Source of the DNA: a virus
Length of the DNA stretch: 27,374 nt
Direction: 5' to 3' (one strand)
IMG/VR virus record: IMGVR_UViG_3300032032_000019
Coordinates: 1 to 27,374 of that record
In this document: positions 15,741-23,107 of the stretch, piece after piece
Position numbering within the stretch: the stretch's first letter is position 1
Layout of the letters: the number at the start of each line of letters is the position of its first letter
The notes under the pieces: generated by a model
Told to the model about the DNA's origin: nothing
Seen by the model: only the letters and a program-made list of their open reading frames with translations
The model's database searches: none
Translations under genes and position numbers: made by a program

Positions 15741-16936
15741 TTAAAGATAAAATAATAGAAGATGTTATGAATGAGTTTGAGGTAAAACATAAAGGTGTAC
15801 ATACTGAAACTCAGCATTTTAAATGTGTTAGAGATACAGGTTATAATTTTGACGCTATTGTAGCTGATTTAAAATCAGGTGGAATAAAAAATGTACTAGA
15901 GGTTGCTAAAAGATATTGGCAAGGTACAAAATCTAATTTAGGTGAAGGTGAACAAAATTATGCTATAGAAGTTAATAATTTATTAGAGAAAAGAATGCTT
16001 AAAGAAGATAGAGACCAAGCAGATAAAGTAACTCTTCTTATTAAAGTTATGAATGAAATTGTTAAATTTGGTTTTAAGGAAGTTGACCAGCAAACAAAAA
16101 TTAAACATATGTTTTATGATTGGAATGAAGAAATGGATACCATTCGTAAAATTCAAAAATGCCAGAGAGTTTGGGACCACTCAAAAACAATACATTATGA
16201 ACTTGTAGATTATCTTTTATGGACAGCACAAAATGCTCCTTCAAAACAAGCTGAAGCATATTATGATGTTTATTGGACTGCTGATAGAAAAGTATTAGAC
16301 GAGTTATCAAAATATACTTGGGGATGTACTCATAACCGTCAGCCACCATCAACTTGGAAAAACTCACAACAAAATGCTAATTTGTATATGTTATTCGTGG
16401 CAAAAGAACCAGATACACAATTAAATTGTAATGCTGATGGAACTTTAAAAGGTAATAAAACTGCTGCTCGTTGGGAAAATGCTTATGTAAGTATAGGTAT
16501 AGCAATTGGTTTAGTTATGAGAGCGGCGTCTAAATTAGGGTTTGCTACTGGTGGCAATAAAAGTCATAATGATATAAATGGTGATGATTTTTGGGAAAAG
16601 AAATTAGGCATATTAGATGAAGTTAATAGAGGTGAAAAACAAATAGCATATGGTATTGGTATTGGGTTTCCTAAAAAAGGAGTTGAACGGTGGGAATCAG
16701 ACCAAACAGAATTGGCTATCGGTGCTGCTAATGGTAGTAATTTGAGTACAGATAAATTTAATTTGGACTATCATCCTAGAACAGGAAAAAAGTTTAGAAA
16801 AATTAAAATCGTAGATATTAAAACAACTAATAGAGCGCAAGACCCATATGGAGTTTGGCACGAAATACCAGACAGAGCAGATATTAAAATTAATACTATG
16901 AGAAAAAAGGATATTAAAACTATAGAAATTAAATGA
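15737..16936 (+). CDS. Divergent nitroreductase fused to a virion-type N-terminal module
   Basis: A 399-residue protein from the ATG at 15737 (ATGA overlap; a TTG at 15731 is a worse alternative). Residues 25-85 read TQHFKCVRDTGYNFDAIVAD, then a G-G-x-x-x-x-x-E-x-A-x-x-Y-W segment: a pattern I associate with helical modules of marine phage structural proteins (C-x-R-D-x-G-x-x-x-D-A-x-x-x-D-L-x-x-G-G). From about 145 the sequence changes to a nitroreductase-like domain: DYLLWTAQNAPSKQAEAYYD (158-177) has the N-A-P-S-K-Q motif of the FMN site; RWENAYVSIGIAIGLVMRAA (245-264) is the conserved core helix; AYGIGIGFP is the closing strand. Both parts are in one frame with no internal stop. The oxidoreductase fold is well supported; the N-terminal assignment is from memory of the pattern. 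Confidence 0.72.
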   Translation: MIKDKIIEDVMNEFEVKHKGVHTETQHFKCVRDTGYNFDAIVADLKSGGIKNVLEVAKRYWQGTKSNLGEGEQNYAIEVNNLLEKRMLKEDRDQADKVTLLIKVMNEIVKFGFKEVDQQTKIKHMFYDWNEEMDTIRKIQKCQRVWDHSKTIHYELVDYLLWTAQNAPSKQAEAYYDVYWTADRKVLDELSKYTWGCTHNRQPPSTWKNSQQNANLYMLFVAKEPDTQLNCNADGTLKGNKTAARWENAYVSIGIAIGLVMRAASKLGFATGGNKSHNDINGDDFWEKKLGILDEVNRGEKQIAYGIGIGFPKKGVERWESDQTELAIGAANGSNLSTDKFNLDYHPRTGKKFRKIKIVDIKTTNRAQDPYGVWHEIPDRADIKINTMRKKDIKTIEIK

Positions 16937-17490
16937 GAATAATATGTTGTAAGTTTGGTGATAAGTTTACTAATTGGCACGTTAGAAATTTGAAACATAT
17001 GATAGACACTTATTCAGGTCTAAAGTATGATGAGTTTGTTGTTGTATCATCCGATTTATATGGCAACTGGTATAACAAACTTCAAATGTATGATATCTAT
17101 AGAGATGGAGAAAACTTATACTTTGATTTAGATGTGATTATCTATGATAAACTACCAAACTTAATTAGAAAAGATTTTACATTGTTAGATGATACTTGGT
17201 GGAGAGAACCTGCTCATACACCATTAAACTCTTCTGTTGTATCTTGGACTGGTGATATATCACATATATGGAAAAAGTTTAAAGAAAATGATAAGTATTA
17301 TCTAAACAAATATAATAAAGGTAGTGATGAGTTTTATTATAAACAAATAGATTATAAAACATATGATAAAGTTTGTCCAAAATTTAAAGAAACTAAAGAT
17401 GAAAATTATAGTATGTGTACACTTGGTCAATTACATCATATAATGGAGAAAGGTTGGACTGGTTGGTGGTCGCCTTATTTTATATCGTGA
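16933..17490 (+). CDS. Short GT-A glycosyltransferase-like protein
   Basis: A 185-residue protein beginning MRIICCKFGDKFTNWHVRNL. NLYFDLDVIIYDKL (61-74) contains a D-x-D pair (Asp65, Asp67) at the end of a hydrophobic strand, as in the neighbouring glycosyltransferases. It is followed by WWREPAHTPLNSSVVSW, where an N-S/N-x-G-x-x acceptor-side loop is usual. It is short for the fold and may lack C-terminal elements, although no frameshift is visible. The start overlaps the upstream stop by ATGA. It closely resembles the gene at 15000 in the order of features, so the two may derive from one ancestor. Function as sugar transferase is inferred from the motif and context. Confidence 0.65.
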   Translation: MRIICCKFGDKFTNWHVRNLKHMIDTYSGLKYDEFVVVSSDLYGNWYNKLQMYDIYRDGENLYFDLDVIIYDKLPNLIRKDFTLLDDTWWREPAHTPLNSSVVSWTGDISHIWKKFKENDKYYLNKYNKGSDEFYYKQIDYKTYDKVCPKFKETKDENYSMCTLGQLHHIMEKGWTGWWSPYFIS

Positions 17491-17497
17491 GAATAAT

Positions 17498-18565
17498 ATG
17501 TTATTTGCAGACAATATAGATAGAAAACTTTTACCTAAAAATATACTTATATTAAATGCTCGTATAAAATGGGAAACTCTAGTAGAATTTTGTTTAAAGT
17601 ATGACATTAATTTTAAGATGTTTGAACTAGCTAATAATAATCATTTTAATATAAGTCAAAAATTAAAACCATATACTACATTTCTTCCAAAAGAAAAATT
17701 ATATGATCCGCAATATTATATAAACACTTTAGATTTTGAACCTGAATATATTATGAATTGTAGAGATGAAGAACCAATTACTACTGTAGAATATAAACTT
17801 TCTCTTTACTATAATACTAAAACACAATTTGATAAAAGAGCTTTAAAGCTTTTTACATCTAAAAAAGAACAAGACCGAGTATGTAAATTAATAGGTACAC
17901 CTACTTTAGATGAAGGAAGTATTACAAGGAATGATAAAATTATAATAAAATTAGATTCAGGACAGTCAGGTGGTGGTACTGGTTATAAAGTTGCTGATAA
18001 AAGAAATTATATACCAAAGAAAAATGATTTTATACAAAGATATATTAATTATGATTATACACTCAACTCACACGCAATAGTTGATAATGATGGCGAGTAT
18101 CATATATATCATCACGATATAGGTAAATTTGGAGATGGTCATATTGTAGGTAATAATATTGCATATCTATATCTATATCCATTTACAGAATTTCCAAAAG
18201 AAGAGATAGCTATAGTAGAAGAATTTTATAAAGGATTAAAAGAACATATAACAGTAAAAAATAGGATTTTCTATTCAGAATTTTGTAAAGAAAAAAATGG
18301 TAAACTATATTTTCAAGAACTTAATAGTAGACCTTCTGGTGAATTTGAAATAGGAACGTTTGATTGGAATATAGGTAAATTTAATACACTAGTAGATTAC
18401 TTTACAAATAACGTACAAGAAGAAATAGAATACTATCAACAAACTGTAGAAATATATTTAGAAAGTATTAACAATAATTCACTATTTGGTTGGGGAGGAC
18501 CAGATGGAATGAAAGGAACAACTATTCCATTTTCAAAAAAAATAAAGGTATTTAATACAAAATGA
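17498..18565 (+). CDS. ATP-grasp ligase
   Basis: A 355-residue protein of the ATP-grasp superfamily, whose members activate a carboxylate with ATP and join it to an amine, or carboxylate a substrate. After an N-terminal alpha/beta domain (1-115), SKKEQDRVCKLIGTPTL (121-137) is the entry helix-strand seen before the ATP site. DKIIIKLDSGQSGGGTGYKV (146-165) carries Lys151 and a glycine-rich lid loop. FCKEKNGKLYFQELNSRPSG (262-281) contains Glu274 and Asn276, which bind the two metal ions, and an Arg-Pro-Ser-Gly tail. ITRNDK and DFIQRYINYDYTLN add the strands in between. A second ATP-grasp gene lies at 21103-22233 and is not a close copy. In context it may attach an amino acid to an amino sugar or to a peptide. 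Confidence 0.82.
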   Translation: MLFADNIDRKLLPKNILILNARIKWETLVEFCLKYDINFKMFELANNNHFNISQKLKPYTTFLPKEKLYDPQYYINTLDFEPEYIMNCRDEEPITTVEYKLSLYYNTKTQFDKRALKLFTSKKEQDRVCKLIGTPTLDEGSITRNDKIIIKLDSGQSGGGTGYKVADKRNYIPKKNDFIQRYINYDYTLNSHAIVDNDGEYHIYHHDIGKFGDGHIVGNNIAYLYLYPFTEFPKEEIAIVEEFYKGLKEHITVKNRIFYSEFCKEKNGKLYFQELNSRPSGEFEIGTFDWNIGKFNTLVDYFTNNVQEEIEYYQQTVEIYLESINNNSLFGWGGPDGMKGTTIPFSKKIKVFNTK

Positions 18566-19194
18566 GTTACTTATTTGACACAATAGCTAGATATGGCGAC
18601 ATTATTCCTTTAAAATATAAATTAGATTATAAAAAATTTGAAGAAGGTTTAGAATTATTTGGTGATAAATGGGTTCAATATAATCCTAGAAAAAAGATTC
18701 CTAGGTATGGTTTAAGTATTACTAGTTTGGATGGTGGGTTTTCTGGCAGACCAGATTTGGATTCATTAAAGGAATATAATATAGAACATAATTTAAATCT
18801 TGATGAACCAGATTTTAAAACTCTAACACCCATTTGGCCTTATGTTGAATCAGTATTATCAAAATTTAAAAATCATTTAGGAAGAACTCATATTATTAAG
18901 ATGTCGGCGGGTGGACAATTTCCATCTCATAGAGACCATTATGATAGAGAATTACCAACGTGTAGGTTGTTTATACCAATCTATAATTGCAATCCACCAT
19001 TTAATTATTTTATTTTAGATGATAACCTTTTGCGTTTTGACCACGGAAGATTATATTTTTTAAATACTTGTAAAGAACATATAGTATTTACAAGTGGTCG
19101 TGGTGGGAATCAACAATCAATGTTTATAGTAGCAAATCTTATATTAACGAAAGAATCTGTAGATTTAGTATTACATAATATGAGGAGTAGTTAA
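18562..19194 (+). CDS. 2-oxoglutarate/Fe(II)-oxygenase-like protein (aspartyl/asparaginyl hydroxylase-like), copy 1
   Basis: A 210-residue double-stranded beta-helix protein. MSAGGQFPSHRDHYD (114-128) gives the first metal ligands, His123 and Asp125, in an H-x-D motif. RFDHGRLYFLNTCKEHIVFT (158-177) gives the distal His173 with the G-x-x-x-x-x-N-x-x-x-x-H pattern found in aspartyl/asparaginyl beta-hydroxylase-like enzymes. The N-terminal third has RYGLSITSLDGGFSGRPDLD (48-67), shared with the next gene. Such enzymes use iron, 2-oxoglutarate and oxygen to hydroxylate amino acids, peptides or small molecules. ATGA overlap with the ATP-grasp gene suggests they act on one substrate. All visible metal ligands are intact, so activity is likely. 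Confidence 0.78.
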   Translation: MSYLFDTIARYGDIIPLKYKLDYKKFEEGLELFGDKWVQYNPRKKIPRYGLSITSLDGGFSGRPDLDSLKEYNIEHNLNLDEPDFKTLTPIWPYVESVLSKFKNHLGRTHIIKMSAGGQFPSHRDHYDRELPTCRLFIPIYNCNPPFNYFILDDNLLRFDHGRLYFLNTCKEHIVFTSGRGGNQQSMFIVANLILTKESVDLVLHNMRSS

Positions 19195-19199
19195 TAGTT

Positions 19200-19838
19200 A
19201 TGAATGATGATGACAAAGCGTTATTACGCTTAAATACAATGTCTGATTGGATAGAGTTTCCAGGTTTTAAAAAAGACAAATTATTAGAAGAATTAAAACC
19301 TTTTGATAAAGATTGGAAAAAATATAATCCAAAAAAACCAAACAATCGCTGGGGATTAAGTGTAACTAGTATTGACGGTGGTCTTCACGGCATACCTGAT
19401 TTAACAAGTTTAAGAGATTACAAAATTCAAACTGGACAAGATATACATAACCACGATATAGTTGTTCCAACAGATGTTTGGAAACAATGTCCCACATTAC
19501 AAACAATTTTAGAACCTTGGGCAAAATGGTTAGGTCGTTGTCATTTTTTAAGAATGGATAGAGGCAGTTTCTTTCCAGAACATTTTGATATTAATAAAGA
19601 AGATTATAGTTATGATGAAATTAGATTAGTTGGTTTTGTTAAATGCAATGAATATGATTTTAAATGGATATATGATGATAAAGTTATTAAAGGCAATAGT
19701 GGTTCTCTTTGGTATTTTAATGGCAATAAAAGACATAGTGTTTTTTCTTTTAAAGATGGAATAATTTTATTAGTTATGTGTTTAAAATTTGATAAAGAGT
19801 TGTTTCAGTTTATGTTGGATTATGGTAAGGTAAAATAA
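19200..19838 (+). CDS. 2-oxoglutarate/Fe(II)-oxygenase-like protein, copy 2
   Basis: A 212-residue paralogue of the previous product. RWGLSVTSIDGGLHGIPDLT (50-69) matches the same stretch in copy 1, and KKYNPKK precedes it in both. The metal site is FFPEHFD with His128 and Asp130. GNKRHSVFSFKDG (175-187) has distal His179 and the F-S-x-x-D-G tail typical of the family. It differs from copy 1 in the substrate-facing loops (SGRGG is replaced by FKDG), so the two may hydroxylate different positions or partners. An AGGAG at 19183-19187 precedes the ATG by twelve bases. The stop shares one base with the TctA start (TAATG). Confidence 0.78.
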   Translation: MNDDDKALLRLNTMSDWIEFPGFKKDKLLEELKPFDKDWKKYNPKKPNNRWGLSVTSIDGGLHGIPDLTSLRDYKIQTGQDIHNHDIVVPTDVWKQCPTLQTILEPWAKWLGRCHFLRMDRGSFFPEHFDINKEDYSYDEIRLVGFVKCNEYDFKWIYDDKVIKGNSGSLWYFNGNKRHSVFSFKDGIILLVMCLKFDKELFQFMLDYGKVK

Positions 19839-21106
19839 TGCTTTCTTTATTATGGTGTTTGATTGGAATATTAACAGGTGTTGTCTTCGGAATTATACCT
19901 GGTGCAGGACCTTTTTTAGCAGTTGCAACAATCTATCCTTTACTATTTCTTTTAGACCCTTTTAATATATTACTATTTTATATTTCACTTCTTCTTACAA
20001 CGAATTATACAAATTCAGTTACAAGTATTCTTTATGGAATACCAGGTGACGCTGCCGCTGTAACTACTGCTAGACACGGACATAATCTATTCTTAAAGGG
20101 AGAAGGACATCTTGCAGTAAGTACCAATGCTATTTCAAGTACATTAGGTTCTATATTTGCAATAGGTTTATTCTTAATATTTCTACCTAGTATCTATAGT
20201 ATATTTCAATTTTATAATAGTACTATACAATTATCTATTGTTTGTTTAGCAGTTTTATTATTAACTCTATTATCAAAACAAAAGATGTGGAAGACTATAC
20301 TTCTATTTGTATTTGGTGGCATATTAGCAAAGATAGGATTTGATAATACGACATATGAAACTTGGGGAACATTTGGTATTGATTATCTAACGTTAGGTAT
20401 TCCTTTTAGTGCTGTAATGATAGGGTTGTATATTGTACCTGAAATATTAAAGTTTAGAGATTTAAAGATATCTAAACAAAAACCAATTAGAAAATTTGGT
20501 ATAGCAAAGAGTACATTACCTTCAACAGGAGTAGGAAGTTTTGTTGGATTTTGGTGTGGTCTTGTTCCAGGAGTAACTAATATTTTAGGAAGTTATTTAA
20601 GTGCTAATTTAGTTAAAACAGATATAAAGAAAATAGCGGCTGCCGAATCAGCGAACAATAGTGGTGCGTTAAGTTCTTTGATACCTTTAATAGTACTTGG
20701 TATACCTATTGTTGGTAGTGAAGTATTAATTTACTATTTAATACTAGCACAAGGATTTGTTTTTAACGTAGATAATCTATCTATCTTTACTAATATATTC
20801 TATTACATACCAATCATATTAGCTATATGTTTATTCTTATCTTGGAAGTGTTTTAATTTATTAGGTATGTTAGCATATCACTTGAAGAAACATAAAAATG
20901 TATTGACTTATTTTATTTTACTTTTTATTTCTTTAATGAGTATTTACATATATCCAGTAAGAGAGTGGTTATTAATAACATTAATTGTATTAAGTATAAT
21001 AGGTTATTATTTAAAGAGAGTAGATACTTTTCCAATACTATATGGATTTTTCTTAACAGATTTGTTTTGGGATAACTTAATGAGAGTAATGGTAATATAC
21101 GGATGA
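19838..21106 (+). CDS. tctA: TctA-family large permease of a tripartite tricarboxylate transporter
   Basis: A 422-residue, strongly hydrophobic protein with many transmembrane helices. Family marks are clear: TGVVFGIIPGAGPFLAVATI (13-32), SILYGIPGDAAAV (63-75), then HGHNLFLKGEGHLAV (80-94); the second internal repeat has SFVGFWCGLVPGVTN and AAAESANNSGALSSLIPLIV with GIPIVGSE. TctA is the large subunit that carries citrate or other carboxylates across the cytoplasmic membrane, together with TctB and the binding protein TctC. The length is below the usual about 500, with a shortened C-terminal part. No TctB gene is seen. A TctC-like gene lies 1.1 kb further on the opposite strand. The symbol denotes family membership; the substrate is unknown. 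Confidence 0.92.
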   Translation: MLSLLWCLIGILTGVVFGIIPGAGPFLAVATIYPLLFLLDPFNILLFYISLLLTTNYTNSVTSILYGIPGDAAAVTTARHGHNLFLKGEGHLAVSTNAISSTLGSIFAIGLFLIFLPSIYSIFQFYNSTIQLSIVCLAVLLLTLLSKQKMWKTILLFVFGGILAKIGFDNTTYETWGTFGIDYLTLGIPFSAVMIGLYIVPEILKFRDLKISKQKPIRKFGIAKSTLPSTGVGSFVGFWCGLVPGVTNILGSYLSANLVKTDIKKIAAAESANNSGALSSLIPLIVLGIPIVGSEVLIYYLILAQGFVFNVDNLSIFTNIFYYIPIILAICLFLSWKCFNLLGMLAYHLKKHKNVLTYFILLFISLMSIYIYPVREWLLITLIVLSIIGYYLKRVDTFPILYGFFLTDLFWDNLMRVMVIYG

Positions 21107-22233
21107 AAAATTTAATACTAGGATATAAGAGAGGTTGGAATAAATGGGAATGCCTTCAAAAAGCATTGGAAAATTGTGATGTAGTTACTGAAGACTTTGA
21201 TAAGATTAAAGGACCTTATGATAGAATTTATACGGTTGCAGAAAGTCTATTACCTATACAAGCAAAATTAGAGAAAGAGTGGGGACTAAACAATGTGTCA
21301 GAAAAAGCGGCAGATATTTTATCTGATAAGAAAAAGATGGATGATTTTTGTATTACTATTGGTCTTCAAAGTTTAATACCATATAGTGTCATACCTACAA
21401 GTCCAAAAGATTTAAATTATTGGGAAGATAAACCTTTTATAATAAAACCTATTATTGGTTCAGGTGCTAAACCTGGAGGATTAAATTATACTTATTTTAA
21501 AAATAAGAAAGAGTTTTTAGATTTAAATGATAGTTCGTTATATAAAAGTTGGGAAGACCCAGCATTTAATAATCGTCTTAATCATTATATGGTACAAGAT
21601 AAACTTCCAGATGAAGCAGAATTGTGGGGTTCTTATTATTATGTTAATGAAAGTGGAGTTTTAAAAAATCTATTATGGGTAAGAGGAAAATGTAGAGAAG
21701 GTAGAAATGTTGAATTTATGAGTTTTGATAAGAAAGATGTACCTAAAGATATAGTATATCAATCTAATAATTTTTTTGAAAGATTAGTAGCTACTTTACG
21801 TTTAAAAAATATGTTCTTTTCTGGACCTGATTTTTATAAATGGAAAGATAATATTAAGATGATAGATTGCAATTCAAGAATTGGTCAAGGTTTACAACAA
21901 ATGGATGATGTACATAACAATACAATAGTACCAAAAATTTTACAAAATAAAACGTTCTCTTATGATAAACAAATTTATTGGGTTCTGTCTAATTTAAAAC
22001 CAGGTAAAATAGAATCTGTAAAAGATGTATCTCACTTAAAAGAATATTGGTGTCAGACTAATAATGATAAATTAAGACCTGGAGAAACAATACCAAAGTC
22101 TTTACATCTTACTTCCGAAAAAGTTCCTAGAATAGCTTTCTTAATAACAGGTACTAACGAGTCTGATATGCTAAAAACATACCAGACTGTTAATTCTAAA
22201 CTACAGGATTGTATTACTTATTCAACTCAATAG
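21103..22233 (+). CDS. ATP-grasp-like ligase, second copy
   Basis: A 376-residue protein. The N-terminal domain (1-70) begins MKNLILGYKRGWNKWECLQK. SDKKKMDDFCITIGLQSLIP (74-93) is the helix before the ATP site. FIIKPIIGSGAKPGGLNYTY (112-131) provides Lys115 and the G-S-G-A-K-P-G lid, close to the K-P-x-x-G-S-G-S-x-G of typical ATP-grasp enzymes. FFSGPDFYKWKDNIKMIDCN (238-257) then R-I-G-Q-G carries Asp255, Asn257 and Arg259 of the metal site (usually E-x-N-x-R). The final 80 residues are less clear and include VPRIAFLITGTNESDM. It overlaps TctA by ATGA, and its last 20 bases overlap the end of the opposite-strand solute-binding-protein gene. It is the last gene of the cassette. Ligation of a small carboxylic acid is likely; specificity is unknown. 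Confidence 0.75.
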   Translation: MKNLILGYKRGWNKWECLQKALENCDVVTEDFDKIKGPYDRIYTVAESLLPIQAKLEKEWGLNNVSEKAADILSDKKKMDDFCITIGLQSLIPYSVIPTSPKDLNYWEDKPFIIKPIIGSGAKPGGLNYTYFKNKKEFLDLNDSSLYKSWEDPAFNNRLNHYMVQDKLPDEAELWGSYYYVNESGVLKNLLWVRGKCREGRNVEFMSFDKKDVPKDIVYQSNNFFERLVATLRLKNMFFSGPDFYKWKDNIKMIDCNSRIGQGLQQMDDVHNNTIVPKILQNKTFSYDKQIYWVLSNLKPGKIESVKDVSHLKEYWCQTNNDKLRPGETIPKSLHLTSEKVPRIAFLITGTNESDMLKTYQTVNSKLQDCITYSTQ

Positions 22234-22984
22234 CAGCGTTAACTTTATAAACTAAAGATTCCGCATTTTCATTATCTAAAACATACGTAGTAGGTACTGC
22301 TGATAACCACGCTTCTGTTATTGATAATTCTTTTACTATATTTCTATATTCTTCAAGAGCACCATTTGAAGCATTAACTGATAATATTACATCAACAAAC
22401 GCAAAGTCTAAATCACCATTAGCACTAAAGGCAATACATTTACCATCTGCCTCTACTTTAGCTTGTTTAGTTTGAATTGTAAAAATTGTATCAGCGTCTT
22501 TACCTAGATAACCTCTAGTAGTAGCACCACTACCGTCATATGGAACAATTTCAAAAGTTATATTATTTGCTGTACCATAGTTATCAAGAAATTTTTTAAC
22601 AACTGGAGAATCACCCCACGTTGCTATCTTAATTGTTTGACCAGACATTTCACTAACAGACGAGTAAGTTCTACTACAAAGTATAGTTTCGTATGCTGTA
22701 ACAGCAACGATTGTATCTTTGTTTATTTCAACTGTTGGTAATGTTTCATCTCCTGGCCATTCTGTACTCCACATAGTAAGAACATTTTTCTTGTTAAAAT
22801 GTTTCTCCGCTATTACTGGATTATTTGCTTGTACAAAAGTGTGATTAATTTTGTCGCCAATCATTGTGAGTACGGTTCTAAATGCACCATCATTTGATCC
22901 TGCATTTACGATAGTTGTTGTTGATCCAGCGAATGCTGAGATTGGCAATAATAACAACATCACCGCTATTAATAGTTTTTTCAT
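22214..22984 (-). CDS. Exported TctC/Bug-type solute-binding protein
   Basis: A 256-residue protein whose N-terminus, MKKLLIAVMLLLLPISAFAG, is a clear signal peptide with a likely cut after AFA (residue 19). The mature part has the two-lobed binding-protein look: TTIVNAGSNDGAFRTVLTMI, then ATWGDSPVVKKFLDNYG (about 140-156), then VPYDGSGATTRGYLGKDADT. The last of these matches the V-P-Y-x-G-x-x-x-x-x-x-x-L-G-x-x-x-D pattern of TctC/Bug periplasmic proteins, which catch carboxylates for TctA/TctB. It is shorter than the usual about 320 residues. It is the only minus-strand gene in the window, it converges on the cassette with a 20-base overlap, and it has its own sigma70-type promoter. AAAGGA (22996-23001) is an 11-base-spaced ribosome binding site. 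TctC assignment is probable; another binding-protein family is possible. Confidence 0.75.
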   Translation of the reverse strand: MKKLLIAVMLLLLPISAFAGSTTTIVNAGSNDGAFRTVLTMIGDKINHTFVQANNPVIAEKHFNKKNVLTMWSTEWPGDETLPTVEINKDTIVAVTAYETILCSRTYSSVSEMSGQTIKIATWGDSPVVKKFLDNYGTANNITFEIVPYDGSGATTRGYLGKDADTIFTIQTKQAKVEADGKCIAFSANGDLDFAFVDVILSVNASNGALEEYRNIVKELSITEAWLSAVPTTYVLDNENAESLVYKVNAAIELNK

Positions 22985-23019
22985 AAATTATTCAATCCTT
23001 TAATTAATTTAGTATTCTA

Positions 23020-23048
23020 AATATATCATTATTTAGTGGTTTTGTCAA
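23020..23048 (-). promoter_or_regulatory. Sigma70-type promoter for the solute-binding-protein gene
   Basis: On the minus strand a perfect -35 box TTGACA (23043-23048) is followed after 17 bases by TATATT (23020-23025), five of six matches to TATAAT. The start codon lies about 35 bases downstream of the -10 box. This is the strongest host-type promoter that I can see in the window. It faces away from the late promoter at 23069-23076, so the 123-base gap holds divergent signals of two expression classes. Confidence 0.65.
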
Positions 23049-23068
23049 TGTTGCCTGCTTACAACTTA

Positions 23069-23076
23069 TATAAATA
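23069..23076 (+). promoter_or_regulatory. T4-type late promoter TATAAATA
   Basis: An exact TATAAATA, the T4 late promoter sequence read by the phage sigma factor gp55, in a true intergenic gap 31 bases before the start of the next gene. GGAG follows at 23097-23100 as ribosome binding site. Recurrence of the same octamer before the genes at 23695 and 27336 supports the call. It would restart transcription of virion block B after the cassette. Confidence 0.7.
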
Positions 23077-23107
23077 GTATTATGAATAAATTAAATGGAG
23101 ATGTTGT

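Larger units (their letters stand above)
22985..23107. other. Divergent regulatory gap between exported binding protein and virion block B
   Basis: The longest gene-free stretch in the window. It carries the minus-strand sigma70-type promoter and the ribosome binding site of the solute-binding-protein gene, and the plus-strand late promoter and ribosome binding site of the next unit. I see no strong hairpin or repeat in it. Confidence 0.6.

Noticed and set aside
16101-16367. Minus-strand open frame of 88 codons
   Set aside because: It lies entirely under the nitroreductase fusion, with Leu/Ile/Phe/His-rich composition typical of antisense frames and no ribosome binding site.
23052-23067. Possible hairpin GTTG...CAAC before the late promoter
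   Set aside because: The stem is only four base pairs with no T-run; not enough for a terminator.
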